Shown: positions 18,618-26,724 of the stretch, in pieces
Numbering within the stretch: the stretch's first letter is position 1
Layout: each line of letters begins with the position of its first letter
Source of the DNA: Cohnella ginsengisoli
Lineage (GTDB): Bacteria > Bacillota > Bacilli > Paenibacillales > Paenibacillaceae
Reading direction: 5' to 3'
Assembly (NCBI RefSeq): GCF_029525555.1
Contig: NZ_JAPDHZ010000002.1
Location: 1,463,868 to 1,527,867, forward strand
DNA: 64,000 bases
Program-made: the position numbers and the translations under genes
The notes under the pieces: generated by a model
Seen by the model: the letters and a program-made list of their open reading frames with translations, nothing else
Told to the model about the DNA's origin: nothing
Database searches by the model: none

Positions 18618-20546
18618 TTATTTGTCGGCGTCGGCGAAATGCTTTTTGCCGATCCGCATATTAATCGTCTTCACGCGGGGCAGTCCGACTGCCTGATTGG
18701 CATAAATCTGATCGTCGTACTGAATGATAAAGCGGCTTAGCAGCCGATGTTGATCATCGACCGGGATACCGTTCAGTTGACTGTCCGGATATAGATACGT
18801 AGCGTCCTCACTAGGCTTAGGCGTATTGCCAAGCACCGCGTTGATTGTCAATTCGCCCTTGGCGAAGAAGCCTCCGCGTATCCAGAAAGCAGAACCGACG
18901 CCGTACAGCTCCGCATCGGAGTCCGTATAGAAAAAGGCCTTCAGCAGCGGCGGATTGCCCGCACCTTGATCGGATGCTCCCTTTACGAAGGGAGATGCGA
19001 TCGTATTAAACGAATCGACGCGATTGATGAAAATTTTGCCTTTGGCGATCAGCAGCAGCTCTTTCTCTACGCCGTTCACCTTCAGGCCCGCGATCTCGGC
19101 ATCCTCGATCGTCGCCTTGCCGAGCGTGATGATCGTCGCGTCCATGCTGACTCTGCCTCTGATTTTAACGTCGCCGTTCACCAGAATATTGCCCAGAATT
19201 TCGAGCGGCGCCCCGCTCTGATTGTCGATCGTCAGGTTGCCGTTAACGATGAGCCAAGCGCTTTTCATGTACGATCCGTTGATTTCGCGTTTATTTTTGA
19301 CGTCGGGGTCGAACTTCATTTGCTGCAGCTCGTTGCCGTTGATCGTCAGGCTGCCGTCGTAAATCGCCGTCTTGTCCAGCGACTGCCCGGTGGCGAATAG
19401 GAACTGATAATTCGCAAAATCCTTGTAATACTGCTGGATATCGTCCTCCTTGTCGCTCGTCGGATAGGTCGGCTTCTCGGGAAGGTCAATGATGCCGGCA
19501 CGGTTTGCCAAGCTCTGAATTCGCTGATGCGCGCTTTCGCTCGCGTAGGCCGAGGCAGCCTCCAAATTGTTCAACGAACCTTTATTGATATCTTTGATCC
19601 CCGGATAGAGCGTCGGGTTGTCCCGATCCGTCTTGCTGTCACCGGAAGCCTCGGCCAGCTTATCCAGGAAGGACTCTTCTATATTTACGGATACGAACTT
19701 GCTCTTGTCCCTGTAAACGACATTATCGATCGTATTGTTGACGACGGTCTTTAGCTGAAGCTTGCTGTTATCGGTACCGTCGAGCTGAATCGGCGAATAA
19801 TTCGAGCCGGTCTGATAATCGCAATAATCCGGTCCCGTACAGGACAAGATGCTTTTTTCGTTTTGAACGTAGATGTCTCCGTCGAGCGTCGGGAACTGGG
19901 AGGGCGTGAATTGATCCTTTTCTCCGATCGCCCGGTTGTACCGGTATTCGGCCTGGTTTTTAGCCCGCAGGTCCAGCCCCGAGTAAAAGTCCCCGATAAT
20001 ATAAGGCGCTCCGTTGATATTGACGTTGCTCTCCGAGCCGAACGCGTACTTCAAAAACTCGGGGTACGAGTCGAGCGTAATGTCCTGCGCCAAAATTCGC
20101 CTGACGCCGTTGACCTCCGCCTCGGTCTTGATCGTAATCTGGACTTCGACCTTATCCACCGGCTTCCCGGCGCCTGCGATCGATTGGGCGTTCCATGCTT
20201 GCGGCAGCTCGATGCCCAGTATTTTGCCGGTGGCGCCTTGGAGTCCGCTTTTCGTATCCGATCCGTTCACCTTCGCCTGAATCTCCTTGAGATCGTTCGG
20301 CAGCTGCTCCAGATCGATCGCGCCCTCCTTCTTGTCGAACTTGAGCGCGATCTCGGCGGCCGCCTCGTTCAACGCGCGCTCGGCCAGATGCAGGCTCTGC
20401 ACGTCGTTCTCCCGCGTCTCCGCGCGCTTGGCGCCGCCCAGCGTCGCGCCCATGATCGCGACGCCCAACACCGTAAAGACGAGCACCATAAATACGACGA
20501 GCAACAGCGCGGAGCCGCGTTCTTCCCGCGGACGAAGCGTCTTCAT
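18618..20546 (-). CDS. PilX-like pilus assembly protein
   Basis: 642 residues. The N-terminus (EERGSALLLVVFMVLVFTVL) is the PilX-type short leader plus hydrophobic helix. The rest is a large extracellular part with a region of short beta repeats (NGDVKIRGRVSMDATIITLG, residues about 420-560) that looks like a beta-helix or bactofilin-like stack. Much larger than Gram-negative PilX (about 200 residues). A CTGPDYCDYQ pair of cysteines could be disulfide-bonded. ATG 20546 follows GGGGAGGATCATC; an ATG six codons earlier has no ribosome site. Third gene of the minor-pilin operon; likely part of the tip complex. Confidence 0.75.
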   Translation of the reverse strand: MKTLRPREERGSALLLVVFMVLVFTVLGVAIMGATLGGAKRAETRENDVQSLHLAERALNEAAAEIALKFDKKEGAIDLEQLPNDLKEIQAKVNGSDTKSGLQGATGKILGIELPQAWNAQSIAGAGKPVDKVEVQITIKTEAEVNGVRRILAQDITLDSYPEFLKYAFGSESNVNINGAPYIIGDFYSGLDLRAKNQAEYRYNRAIGEKDQFTPSQFPTLDGDIYVQNEKSILSCTGPDYCDYQTGSNYSPIQLDGTDNSKLQLKTVVNNTIDNVVYRDKSKFVSVNIEESFLDKLAEASGDSKTDRDNPTLYPGIKDINKGSLNNLEAASAYASESAHQRIQSLANRAGIIDLPEKPTYPTSDKEDDIQQYYKDFANYQFLFATGQSLDKTAIYDGSLTINGNELQQMKFDPDVKNKREINGSYMKSAWLIVNGNLTIDNQSGAPLEILGNILVNGDVKIRGRVSMDATIITLGKATIEDAEIAGLKVNGVEKELLLIAKGKIFINRVDSFNTIASPFVKGASDQGAGNPPLLKAFFYTDSDAELYGVGSAFWIRGGFFAKGELTINAVLGNTPKPSEDATYLYPDSQLNGIPVDDQHRLLSRFIIQYDDQIYANQAVGLPRVKTINMRIGKKHFADADK

Positions 20547-20560
20547 GATGATCCTCCCCT

Positions 20561-21077
20561 TCAAAATCCGAACCGGCTCTCCAGCTCGAGCTCTTGTCGT
20601 CTGCCGCCGTACATCTGATAAAGCACGAGTTTGATATCGATTCTGCCGCTGCCGCAGGTCGGCGAAGCCGGCGTGCAGACGAGCGTAATGCCCGAGCGAT
20701 CCTGATCGATCCTGGAGTCTGTCGCGATTTCCTGGATGCTCGAGGTCGTGGTATTGACCACCAGCAGCTGTTCGTTAGCCAGCCGAATCGAGAAGGTGTC
20801 TTTTTTTATCGACCCCGACGATGTCGATCCCTGAGGCCGACTGGGTTACGGAAGTCGCGCCCTTGTCGTATAACTGGGAGATCACGGTCGACATGATCAA
20901 GTCCCCTTCGTCCCGGAGCGAGTTTTCGATCGTCACCTTGTGGTAGGTATTGAACCCGAAGTGAATCACGCCGTAGATGGCGAGCAAAGCCATGGACATA
21001 ATGGATATGGAAGCAATGAGTTCGATTAATGTCATGCCGCGCTCTTCTCCGCGAAACCGTCTAACGAATCTTTTCAT
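20561..21077 (-). CDS. PilW-like minor pilin (frameshifted)
   Basis: About 171 residues after removing one base from the T7 run at 20801-20807; the two parts read ...DIVGVDKK and DTFSIRLANEQLLVVNTTTS. Class III leader KRFVRRFRGEERG with the cleavage before MTLIELIASISIMSMALLAI. The middle (SLRDEGDLIMSTVISQLYD) matches the PilW/GspJ pattern. ATG 21077 lies inside the end of the preceding pilV gene (17-bp overlap) behind a GGAGGG site. Probably one of the minor pilins that prime assembly. Confidence 0.78.
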
Positions 21078-21624
21078 TCGCGATATATCCCTCCACTTCC
21101 GAAGCGCTCCGCTTGTCCGACGGGTCGGCCGCATCGACCACGTTGACCCTGACCGGGATCAGATACGGGGCCAGATCTTTCTTGTCGTCGGTAAAAATCG
21201 AGGGATCGTAGGTGATGCTTGCATAATACCGGTTGCCGTTCACTACGGGCGTTAATACATCCCATAATGTCGGCACCTGCTGCAGCATATCGTTCATCTC
21301 CGTCGAGCAAACCGGACGGCTCGGACCGTTAACGGTGCAAGTTGCCGGATTAAACGTAACCGTACCGTCCTCGGCTAATAAGTTTTTGTCGAGAAAGTAG
21401 CTCTTCATCGTTTCAAAGCTTTGCTTCTCCACGAAAAACAGCGCGTTCCGCGCCAGATTCACCGCCACCGTCTTGTTCTGGTTCCCCTTCGCGTAGCTCA
21501 TCGCCTGTATGAAAAACGCCGTCATGGCCAAAGAAACGATCGAAAGAATCGTGATCGCCGCCAAAACCTCGATTAACGAGAAGCCTTCTTCAGCCGGCCG
21601 GCGTTTTCGAAGCCAAGTCCTCAA
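21061..21624 (-). CDS. PilV-like minor pilin
   Basis: 187 residues. Class III signal KRRPAEEG then FSLIEVLAAITILSIVSLAMTAF with Glu5, the type IV pilin/GspI-like pattern. A pair of cysteines (ATCTVNGPSRPVCS) probably forms a disulfide in the head. Head of a three-gene operon pilV-pilW-pilX (minus strand). Translation of the next gene starts within it. No clear promoter was found in the AT-rich 200 bp upstream. Confidence 0.82.
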   Translation of the reverse strand: MRTWLRKRRPAEEGFSLIEVLAAITILSIVSLAMTAFFIQAMSYAKGNQNKTVAVNLARNALFFVEKQSFETMKSYFLDKNLLAEDGTVTFNPATCTVNGPSRPVCSTEMNDMLQQVPTLWDVLTPVVNGNRYYASITYDPSIFTDDKKDLAPYLIPVRVNVVDAADPSDKRSASEVEGYIANEKIR

Positions 21625-21777
21625 AATACACTACCTACTTCCTATAAAAATAGCTACTTTCTACCTAAATTATTCTCTTATTTTAACATACAGTCCCCGT
21701 TTAATACATGAGTGAAACGACCGAATCGCCAGGCTCCCGCATGATTCGACAGGCCTGTGCCCGCGCCGGCGGGCGCC

Positions 21778-21806
21778 TTGGTGAACGTCCCGCTATCCTT
21801 TATAAT
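21778..21806 (+). promoter_or_regulatory. promoter of the methionine sulfoxide reductase gene
   Basis: TTGGTG (21778-21783), 17-base spacer, perfect TATAAT (21801-21806), with the ATG at 21830 behind AGAGAGGATGATT. Very short leader of about 17 nt. Confidence 0.65.
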
Positions 21807-21829
21807 CGGATGAGAGAGGATGATTCGTA

Positions 21830-22321
21830 ATGACGTTTAACCCGCAAGCCTATGCCGGCACGAGAGCGGAAAACGAGAAGCTGCTGCTGACGCAGCTGCA
21901 GCACTTGATCGAAGGCGAGCCTTACCGCATCGCCAATCTGGCCAACGCCTCCGCGCTGCTGCGCGGCTACCTGGCCGACATCAATTGGGTCGGCTTCTAC
22001 CTGCTCGATGGGGATAGCGGCGGACTGGCGCTCGGTCCGTTCCAAGGTCTGCCCGCCTGCGTCCGCATCCCGATGGGCAAGGGCGTGTGCGGCACGTCCG
22101 CCGCGCGCCGCGAGACGCTGCGCGTGCCGGACGTGCACGCGTTCCCCGGGCATATCGCCTGCGACGCGGCGTCGCGCTCGGAGATCGTCGTGCCGCTCTT
22201 TGACGCCGCGGGCGAGCTTATCGGCGTGCTCGATATCGACAGCCCGCTGCCGGATCGCTTCAGCGAAGACGATCAACGGCTCTTGGAGCGGTTCAACGCG
22301 CTGCTGGCGCAATACCTATAG
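21830..22321 (+). CDS. free methionine-(R)-sulfoxide reductase (GAF-domain fRMsr)
   Basis: 163 residues, a single GAF domain. Reduces free L-methionine-(R)-sulfoxide in the cytoplasm using thioredoxin. The three active-site cysteines of the family are all present: PACVRIPMGKGVCGTSA and HIACDAASRSEIVVPL. The ending IGVLDIDSPLPDRFSEDDQ is the conserved family C-terminus. It has its own promoter and is followed 17 bp later by the methyltransferase gene on the same strand, probably co-transcribed. Confidence 0.93.
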   Translation: MTFNPQAYAGTRAENEKLLLTQLQHLIEGEPYRIANLANASALLRGYLADINWVGFYLLDGDSGGLALGPFQGLPACVRIPMGKGVCGTSAARRETLRVPDVHAFPGHIACDAASRSEIVVPLFDAAGELIGVLDIDSPLPDRFSEDDQRLLERFNALLAQYL

Positions 22322-22338
22322 ATGCAGGAGGTTAACCG

Positions 22339-24426
22339 ATGCTGAAGTCGCTGGACGCTATTGCGTCATATCGCCGCTCTCCGTATGCCGAAGAAGCGTT
22401 GTCCGCGGCCCCGAGCTGGCTGAAGCTGCTCGCTTCGGCGGAGGAGCCGGTCGTCAATCTGGAACGAATCGCATCCTTCAGCGAGCTGGCGCAGTCCAAT
22501 CCGGTACTCGACTACGTGGAGCGAAGCCTGCGGCTGCTGGATGCGCTGCCGGTCTCGTATTGGATCAAGGAGCTCGTCGAAGAGACGCTCGCCTGGTGCG
22601 AGACGGCCAAGGGCGGTTCGCGCCGGGAACGGCACGCTTGGCAAGCGCAAGGGATCAACTTCCGCGTGCATAACATCGGCTCGGCCCAGTTGTATGCGCG
22701 TAATGAAGCGGTAGGCGCTTCACCCGGCGAGCATGCCTTGCTCGTCCATGCGCTCGTCGAGACGCACGGACTGGTCGGTCAGGAGCTCCGCGGCGAGGTG
22801 CCGCCGCAGGATCACGACCCGTTGGCGCGCGCGCTGGAGCGATCGCTGGCCGCGCCGGAGGAGCGGGAGCGACTGCTGCTCGCGCTTAACTATTGCATTG
22901 TCGCCGCGGTATCTCCCGCGCTTTGGGCGGAGGTCGAGTCGGAGGTCGCGGCGGTCGTACGCCGAATCGCCGAAGGCAACGCCGGAGAGACGCCGCTTCG
23001 GATCCGCGAACGCTTGCGCCGGCTGCGGACGCAGTCGATCCGCAGGGGCGAGGACTTCGACGGCGAGCTAGATGCGCTGGACGCGGAGCAAGATTTGCTA
23101 ACTGCCCTCCAGCCGCTCGAATCCAAGACGTTCTGGTACGTCGAGTCGGCGCTGAAGGACTTTTCGCTGGAGCAATTCCTGAAGATCTTCGCCATCGTCG
23201 CCAGCGACGCCTCCCTGCCCGACGTCAAGCATATCAGCTTCGAGAACGTCATGAACGCGATGTACTACGACTACAAGGGCAGCAAAAAAATCAACGTCTA
23301 TAAGAAGCGCATCATCGAAAAGTACTTGGGCGAGCTGGACTGGGACCGCATCCGGGCAGGCGATATCCGGCACGACAACCCCCACCTTCACCATCGCCTC
23401 GTCCGCAAGGCGGGCTTGCAGGACACGCTGTTCTTCGATTTTGAGTTTTCGCCGGCCGCGAACAAGCTGATCGACTTTTGCGTGGAAGCCGAGAAGTCGT
23501 CTCTCTACGAGAAAGCGGTGCTGCTGCTGTTCGACCTGTTCGAGCTGCGCCGCGACGCCTACGACCGTTTCCACAACGAAGAGACTTACCTGGCGGACAT
23601 GAACAGCACGGCCGATTATAAAAAGGTCATTCTGGACTACGTCGTCGGCGAAAAGGCGTTGGACATCGGCCCCGGCGGCGGCGTGCTGCTGGACCTGCTG
23701 GAGGAAAAGCTGCCGCACGTCAAAGCCGTGGGCATCGACATCTCGGCGAACGTCATCGAGGCGCTGACCCGTAAAAAGCATGCGGAATCCCGCGGCTGGG
23801 AGGTGCTTCAAGGCGATGCCCTGGCGCTCAAGGACTACGTGGAAGCCGGCAGCGTGGACACCGTCATCTTCTCCTCGATCCTGCACGAGCTGTACTCTTA
23901 CATTCCTTACAACGGCGCGCGTTTCAACCGGGATACGGTCGCCGCGGCGCTGAGGAGCGCATTCGACGTGCTCTCGGCCGGCGGACGCATCATCATCCGC
24001 GACGGCATCATGACCGAGCCGGACGCGCGCCGCGTCATCCGGTTCCTGCAGGCCGACGGTCCCGCGTGGCTGGAGCGGTACGGTAGGGATTTCGCCGGGC
24101 GCAAGATCGTCTACGAGCTGTTGAACGACCGGGAAGCGGTCCTGCCGGTCAACGACGCCATGGAATTTTTATATACGTACACCTGGGGCGAGGAAGCCTA
24201 CGTTCACGAGGTGCAGGAGCAATTCGGCTACTTCACGCCGAGCGAGTACGAGCGCTTCATCCGGGACACGCTGGGCGAAAAAGCAGAGATCCTCGTCATG
24301 CGGCACTACCTGCAAGAAGGGTACACCGAAGCGCTGGCCGACAAGGTCGCCTTGTTCGACGAACAGGGACGCCCCGTACCGCTGCCGGACAGCACCTGCT
24401 TCATCGTTATCGAACGACGCGCTTAA
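22339..24426 (+). CDS. two-part SAM-dependent methyltransferase of unknown target
   Basis: 695 residues. The C-terminal part (about 415-600) is a class I methyltransferase: motif I ALDIGPGGGVLLDLLEEK, acidic GIDISANV, then LQGDALAL and VIFSSILHELYSY. The first roughly 400 residues are mostly helical, Glu/Arg/Leu-rich, and match no family I recognise; FFDFEFSPAANKLIDFCVEA and NEETYLADMNSTADYKKVIL link the two parts. AGGAGG ribosome site. It follows the Met-sulfoxide reductase gene and ends at a strong terminator. Substrate cannot be told; protein or small-molecule methylation are both open. Confidence 0.8.
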   Translation: MLKSLDAIASYRRSPYAEEALSAAPSWLKLLASAEEPVVNLERIASFSELAQSNPVLDYVERSLRLLDALPVSYWIKELVEETLAWCETAKGGSRRERHAWQAQGINFRVHNIGSAQLYARNEAVGASPGEHALLVHALVETHGLVGQELRGEVPPQDHDPLARALERSLAAPEERERLLLALNYCIVAAVSPALWAEVESEVAAVVRRIAEGNAGETPLRIRERLRRLRTQSIRRGEDFDGELDALDAEQDLLTALQPLESKTFWYVESALKDFSLEQFLKIFAIVASDASLPDVKHISFENVMNAMYYDYKGSKKINVYKKRIIEKYLGELDWDRIRAGDIRHDNPHLHHRLVRKAGLQDTLFFDFEFSPAANKLIDFCVEAEKSSLYEKAVLLLFDLFELRRDAYDRFHNEETYLADMNSTADYKKVILDYVVGEKALDIGPGGGVLLDLLEEKLPHVKAVGIDISANVIEALTRKKHAESRGWEVLQGDALALKDYVEAGSVDTVIFSSILHELYSYIPYNGARFNRDTVAAALRSAFDVLSAGGRIIIRDGIMTEPDARRVIRFLQADGPAWLERYGRDFAGRKIVYELLNDREAVLPVNDAMEFLYTYTWGEEAYVHEVQEQFGYFTPSEYERFIRDTLGEKAEILVMRHYLQEGYTEALADKVALFDEQGRPVPLPDSTCFIVIERRA

Positions 24427-24428
24427 AC

Positions 24429-24473
24429 TAAAAAGCCGACGCGAACGCGCCATGCGTTCCGTCGGCTTTTTCC
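24429..24473. terminator. bidirectional terminator after the methyltransferase and gtrA
   Basis: AAAAAGCCGACG ... CGTCGGCTTTTT with an inner GAACGC/GCGTTC stem; A-run on one side and T-run on the other serve both converging transcripts. Confidence 0.88.
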
Positions 24474-24485
24474 CTAGAACTAACG

Positions 24486-24902
24486 TTAATTTTCGCGCCC
24501 CAGCTCCGGCCCCTGCCTGAACACCCACAGCTTGCTCCCGGCATAGTTGACGGCGAGCGAGGCCGCGACGGACACGAGCTTCGCGAGGATCGGGGACAGA
24601 TCGAGCCCCTTCTCCGCGGCGAGCAGCACGCCGGTGGCGCACAGGAAGGACAGCGCGTTGACGAGGCCGAACTTGATCAGCTCCCTGGCGCTGCCGCGCT
24701 CCCGCATGCCGAACGTCCAGCGCCGGTTCCACCAATAGCTATTGAGGAAGGCGAGGAAATAGGAGACGCACTGGGCGGGCAGCGAAGGCCAGCTAAGCGC
24801 GTAGACGAGCGCCGCGAAGATCGCGATGTCGATGCCGGTATTCAATACGCCGATCGACGCGAACTTCAGGACGCGCTTGATTTCCTGGCTGTCGATTTTC
24901 AT
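24486..24902 (-). CDS. GtrA family membrane protein
   Basis: 138 residues, four membrane helices: FASIGVLNTGIDIAIFAALV, LPAQCVSYFLAFLNSYWWNR with the conserved NSYWWNRRWTF, then two more. GtrA proteins are thought to flip or supply lipid-linked sugars for glycosylating surface polymers. I chose ATG 24902, which overlaps the stop of the upstream YuiB-like gene (TGATG); the longer open frame extends into that gene. No glycosyltransferase neighbour is present, so the sugar is unknown. Confidence 0.88.
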   Translation of the reverse strand: MKIDSQEIKRVLKFASIGVLNTGIDIAIFAALVYALSWPSLPAQCVSYFLAFLNSYWWNRRWTFGMRERGSARELIKFGLVNALSFLCATGVLLAAEKGLDLSPILAKLVSVAASLAVNYAGSKLWVFRQGPELGREN

Positions 24903-25186
24903 CAGAACATCTTGTAGCCGCCGCGCCGCAGCGCGCGGATCGCCCACCCGCTCGTCAGGGCGCCGCCGATGCCGGCGATGAACGGCAGCGTGAATACGCC
25001 GATGAACGCGAGCACGCTAAGCTCGGGATTCCAGAAGTGCCATACGCCCAGAGGCAGCACGACGATCACATATATCCAAGTCGGCAGCCAGGTCGTCTTG
25101 ATCAGCATGTTCAGGATGAAGCCGATGCCGAAGAACAAGACGAAGAACAGCAGCGTGCCGAGAATCTCTTGCAGAATCTCTCTCAT
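24902..25186 (-). CDS. YuiB-like small membrane protein
   Basis: 94 residues with three hydrophobic segments (LLFFVLFFGIGFILNMLI, TWIYVIVVLPLGVWHFW, VLAFIGVFTLPFIAGIGGAL). The sequence pattern and length match the YuiB family of Bacilli, whose function is unknown. Ends in YKMF and its stop overlaps the GtrA start, so the two are translationally coupled. Ribosome site GGAGG has rather long spacing (13 nt). Confidence 0.75.
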   Translation of the reverse strand: MREILQEILGTLLFFVLFFGIGFILNMLIKTTWLPTWIYVIVVLPLGVWHFWNPELSVLAFIGVFTLPFIAGIGGALTSGWAIRALRRGGYKMF

Positions 25187-25356
25187 CTTAAATGTTAAGC
25201 CTCCCGGTCGGATGTGTGCTCTATTAGTTTACAAGATCGGTTCGAGGACAGTCAACGCACGAGACGCGCAGGCGTTTGCCCGAGGGAGCGAATATAGGCT
25301 AAAATGGGAAAAGCCATGTTGGACAAGGCACGACGAGAAGGAGAGTTGAAGCTAAA

Positions 25357-26103
25357 ATGAGTGAAGCCGCACAAACGCTGGACGGCTGGTACGCGCTGCA
25401 CGACTTCCGCACGATCGACTGGACGGCCTGGAAGGCCGCTAGCCCCGAGGAGCGCGAGACCGCGCGGCAGGAGCTGCTGGGCTTAATCGCGGACTGGCGG
25501 GCGACCGAGGAACGCAAGGAAGGCAGCCTCGCCGTCTACGCGATCGTCGGCCAGAAGGCCGACTTCATGTTCATGCACCTGCGCGAGACGCTGGAGGAGC
25601 TGAACGCGATCGAAAACGCGTTTAACCGCTCCGCCTTCGCCAAGTTCGCGAAGCCCGAGTATTCGTACGTGAGCATCGTGGAGCTGAGCAGCTACCTCGC
25701 GCCCGCAGGCACCGATCCGATGCAAATTCCCGAGGTCGCCGCGCGCCTCAAGCCGATCCTGCCGCAGTCGAAGCATATTTGCTTTTACCCGATGAACAAG
25801 CGCCGCCTGCTCGGCGACAACTGGTATTCGCTCTCGATGGACGAGCGCAAGACGCTGATGCGCAGCCACGGCATGATCGGACGCAACTACGCGGGCAAGG
25901 TCAAGCAGATCATCACCGGCTCGATCGGGTTCGACGACTGGGAATGGGGCGTCACGCTGTTCGCGGACGAGGCGCTGCAGTTCAAGAAGCTCGTGTACGA
26001 AATGAGATTCGACGAGGTCAGCGCACGCTACGGCGAATTCGGACCTTTCTACGTCGGGAACCTGCTGACGGCGGACGGATTCGCGGATCTGCTGCGGGCG
26101 TAA
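25357..26103 (+). CDS. hemQ: coproheme decarboxylase HemQ (ChdC)
   Basis: 248 residues, chlorite-dismutase fold. Catalyses the last step of the Gram-positive heme pathway, oxidative decarboxylation of coproheme III to heme b with peroxide. Family marks: [15 protein letters not shown] at the start, the catalytic Tyr in [12 protein letters not shown], the proximal heme His in [15 protein letters not shown], and [16 protein letters not shown]. Single gene with an AAGGAG site and followed by a strong terminator. It supplies heme to the respiratory genes elsewhere in the window (CtaA). Confidence 0.95.
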   Translation: MSEAAQTLDGWYALHDFRTIDWTAWKAASPEERETARQELLGLIADWRATEERKEGSLAVYAIVGQKADFMFMHLRETLEELNAIENAFNRSAFAKFAKPEYSYVSIVELSSYLAPAGTDPMQIPEVAARLKPILPQSKHICFYPMNKRRLLGDNWYSLSMDERKTLMRSHGMIGRNYAGKVKQIITGSIGFDDWEWGVTLFADEALQFKKLVYEMRFDEVSARYGEFGPFYVGNLLTADGFADLLRA

Positions 26104-26129
26104 ACGAGAGAGGCTTGAAAAAGACATTT

Positions 26130-26182
26130 GAAAAAGCGCAATTCCATACGGCCCGAAGGCCGTGCGGAATTGCGCTTTTTTT
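26130..26182. terminator. terminator after hemQ
   Basis: Long, nearly perfect stem GCGCAATTCC..CGGCC / GGCCG..GGAATTGCGC with loop CGAA, then T7; an A-run on the other side makes it usable by the lacI relic on the minus strand. Confidence 0.92.
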
Positions 26183-26202
26183 ATAGGAGAAGGACAGCCG
26201 GC

Positions 26203-26601
26203 TCACTCGGCGAAGCCGCTGACCGGCAAGCCCTGTACCTCGCGGGCGATCGTGACCGTCGGAAGCGGCTTCTCCGCGAGCTGAGCCAATATATCCGCGC
26301 CGCCGCCGGTGCCGATGAGGATGCCGTCGACGCTTTTCTGCTCCAGCAAGCGGATATAAGCCAGCATGCGTTCATCTTGATTGTTGGCGACGTGAGGAAT
26401 GAGCAATCCAAGCGTACACGTCTTCTTGCCCGTCAGCGCCGACGCGATGACGCTCGGATGGTAGTTCAGCCGCTCCATTACCTTCAAAATTTCTTCGCGT
26501 TTCTTTTGGCCGATCTTGCCCTTGCCGTTGATGGCATTGGAGACGGAGGCGATCGATACGCCCGCCTCTCTGGCGACATCTTATATCGTAGTTGGTTTCA
26601 A
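26203..26601 (-). pseudogene. decayed LacI/GalR-family regulator
   Basis: In one frame from a TTG at 26601: LKPTTI, stop, DVAREAGVSIASVSNAINGK (a classic LacI helix-turn-helix), KREEILKVMERLNYHPS, then TLGLLIPHVANN joined directly to QDERMLAYIRLLEQKSVDG, and a stop after REVQGLPVSGFAE. Three independent lesions: TAA (26581-26583) where the family has Tyr (TAC/TAT), an in-frame internal deletion of roughly 30 residues in the effector domain, and loss of the last 200 or so residues. Not explainable by homopolymer error. It probably once controlled the neighbouring glycosidase. Confidence 0.85.
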
Positions 26602-26724
26602 AGACGCAGCCCCGCTTCGATCGAATCCGAAAAGTACGCGCAGGCGCACTCTTAGGGCTATTATCCGATGACGGAGCCGCCATTGCAAACGGTAATGGCC
26701 GGCAGCGGGCAGCGTCCATCTCTA

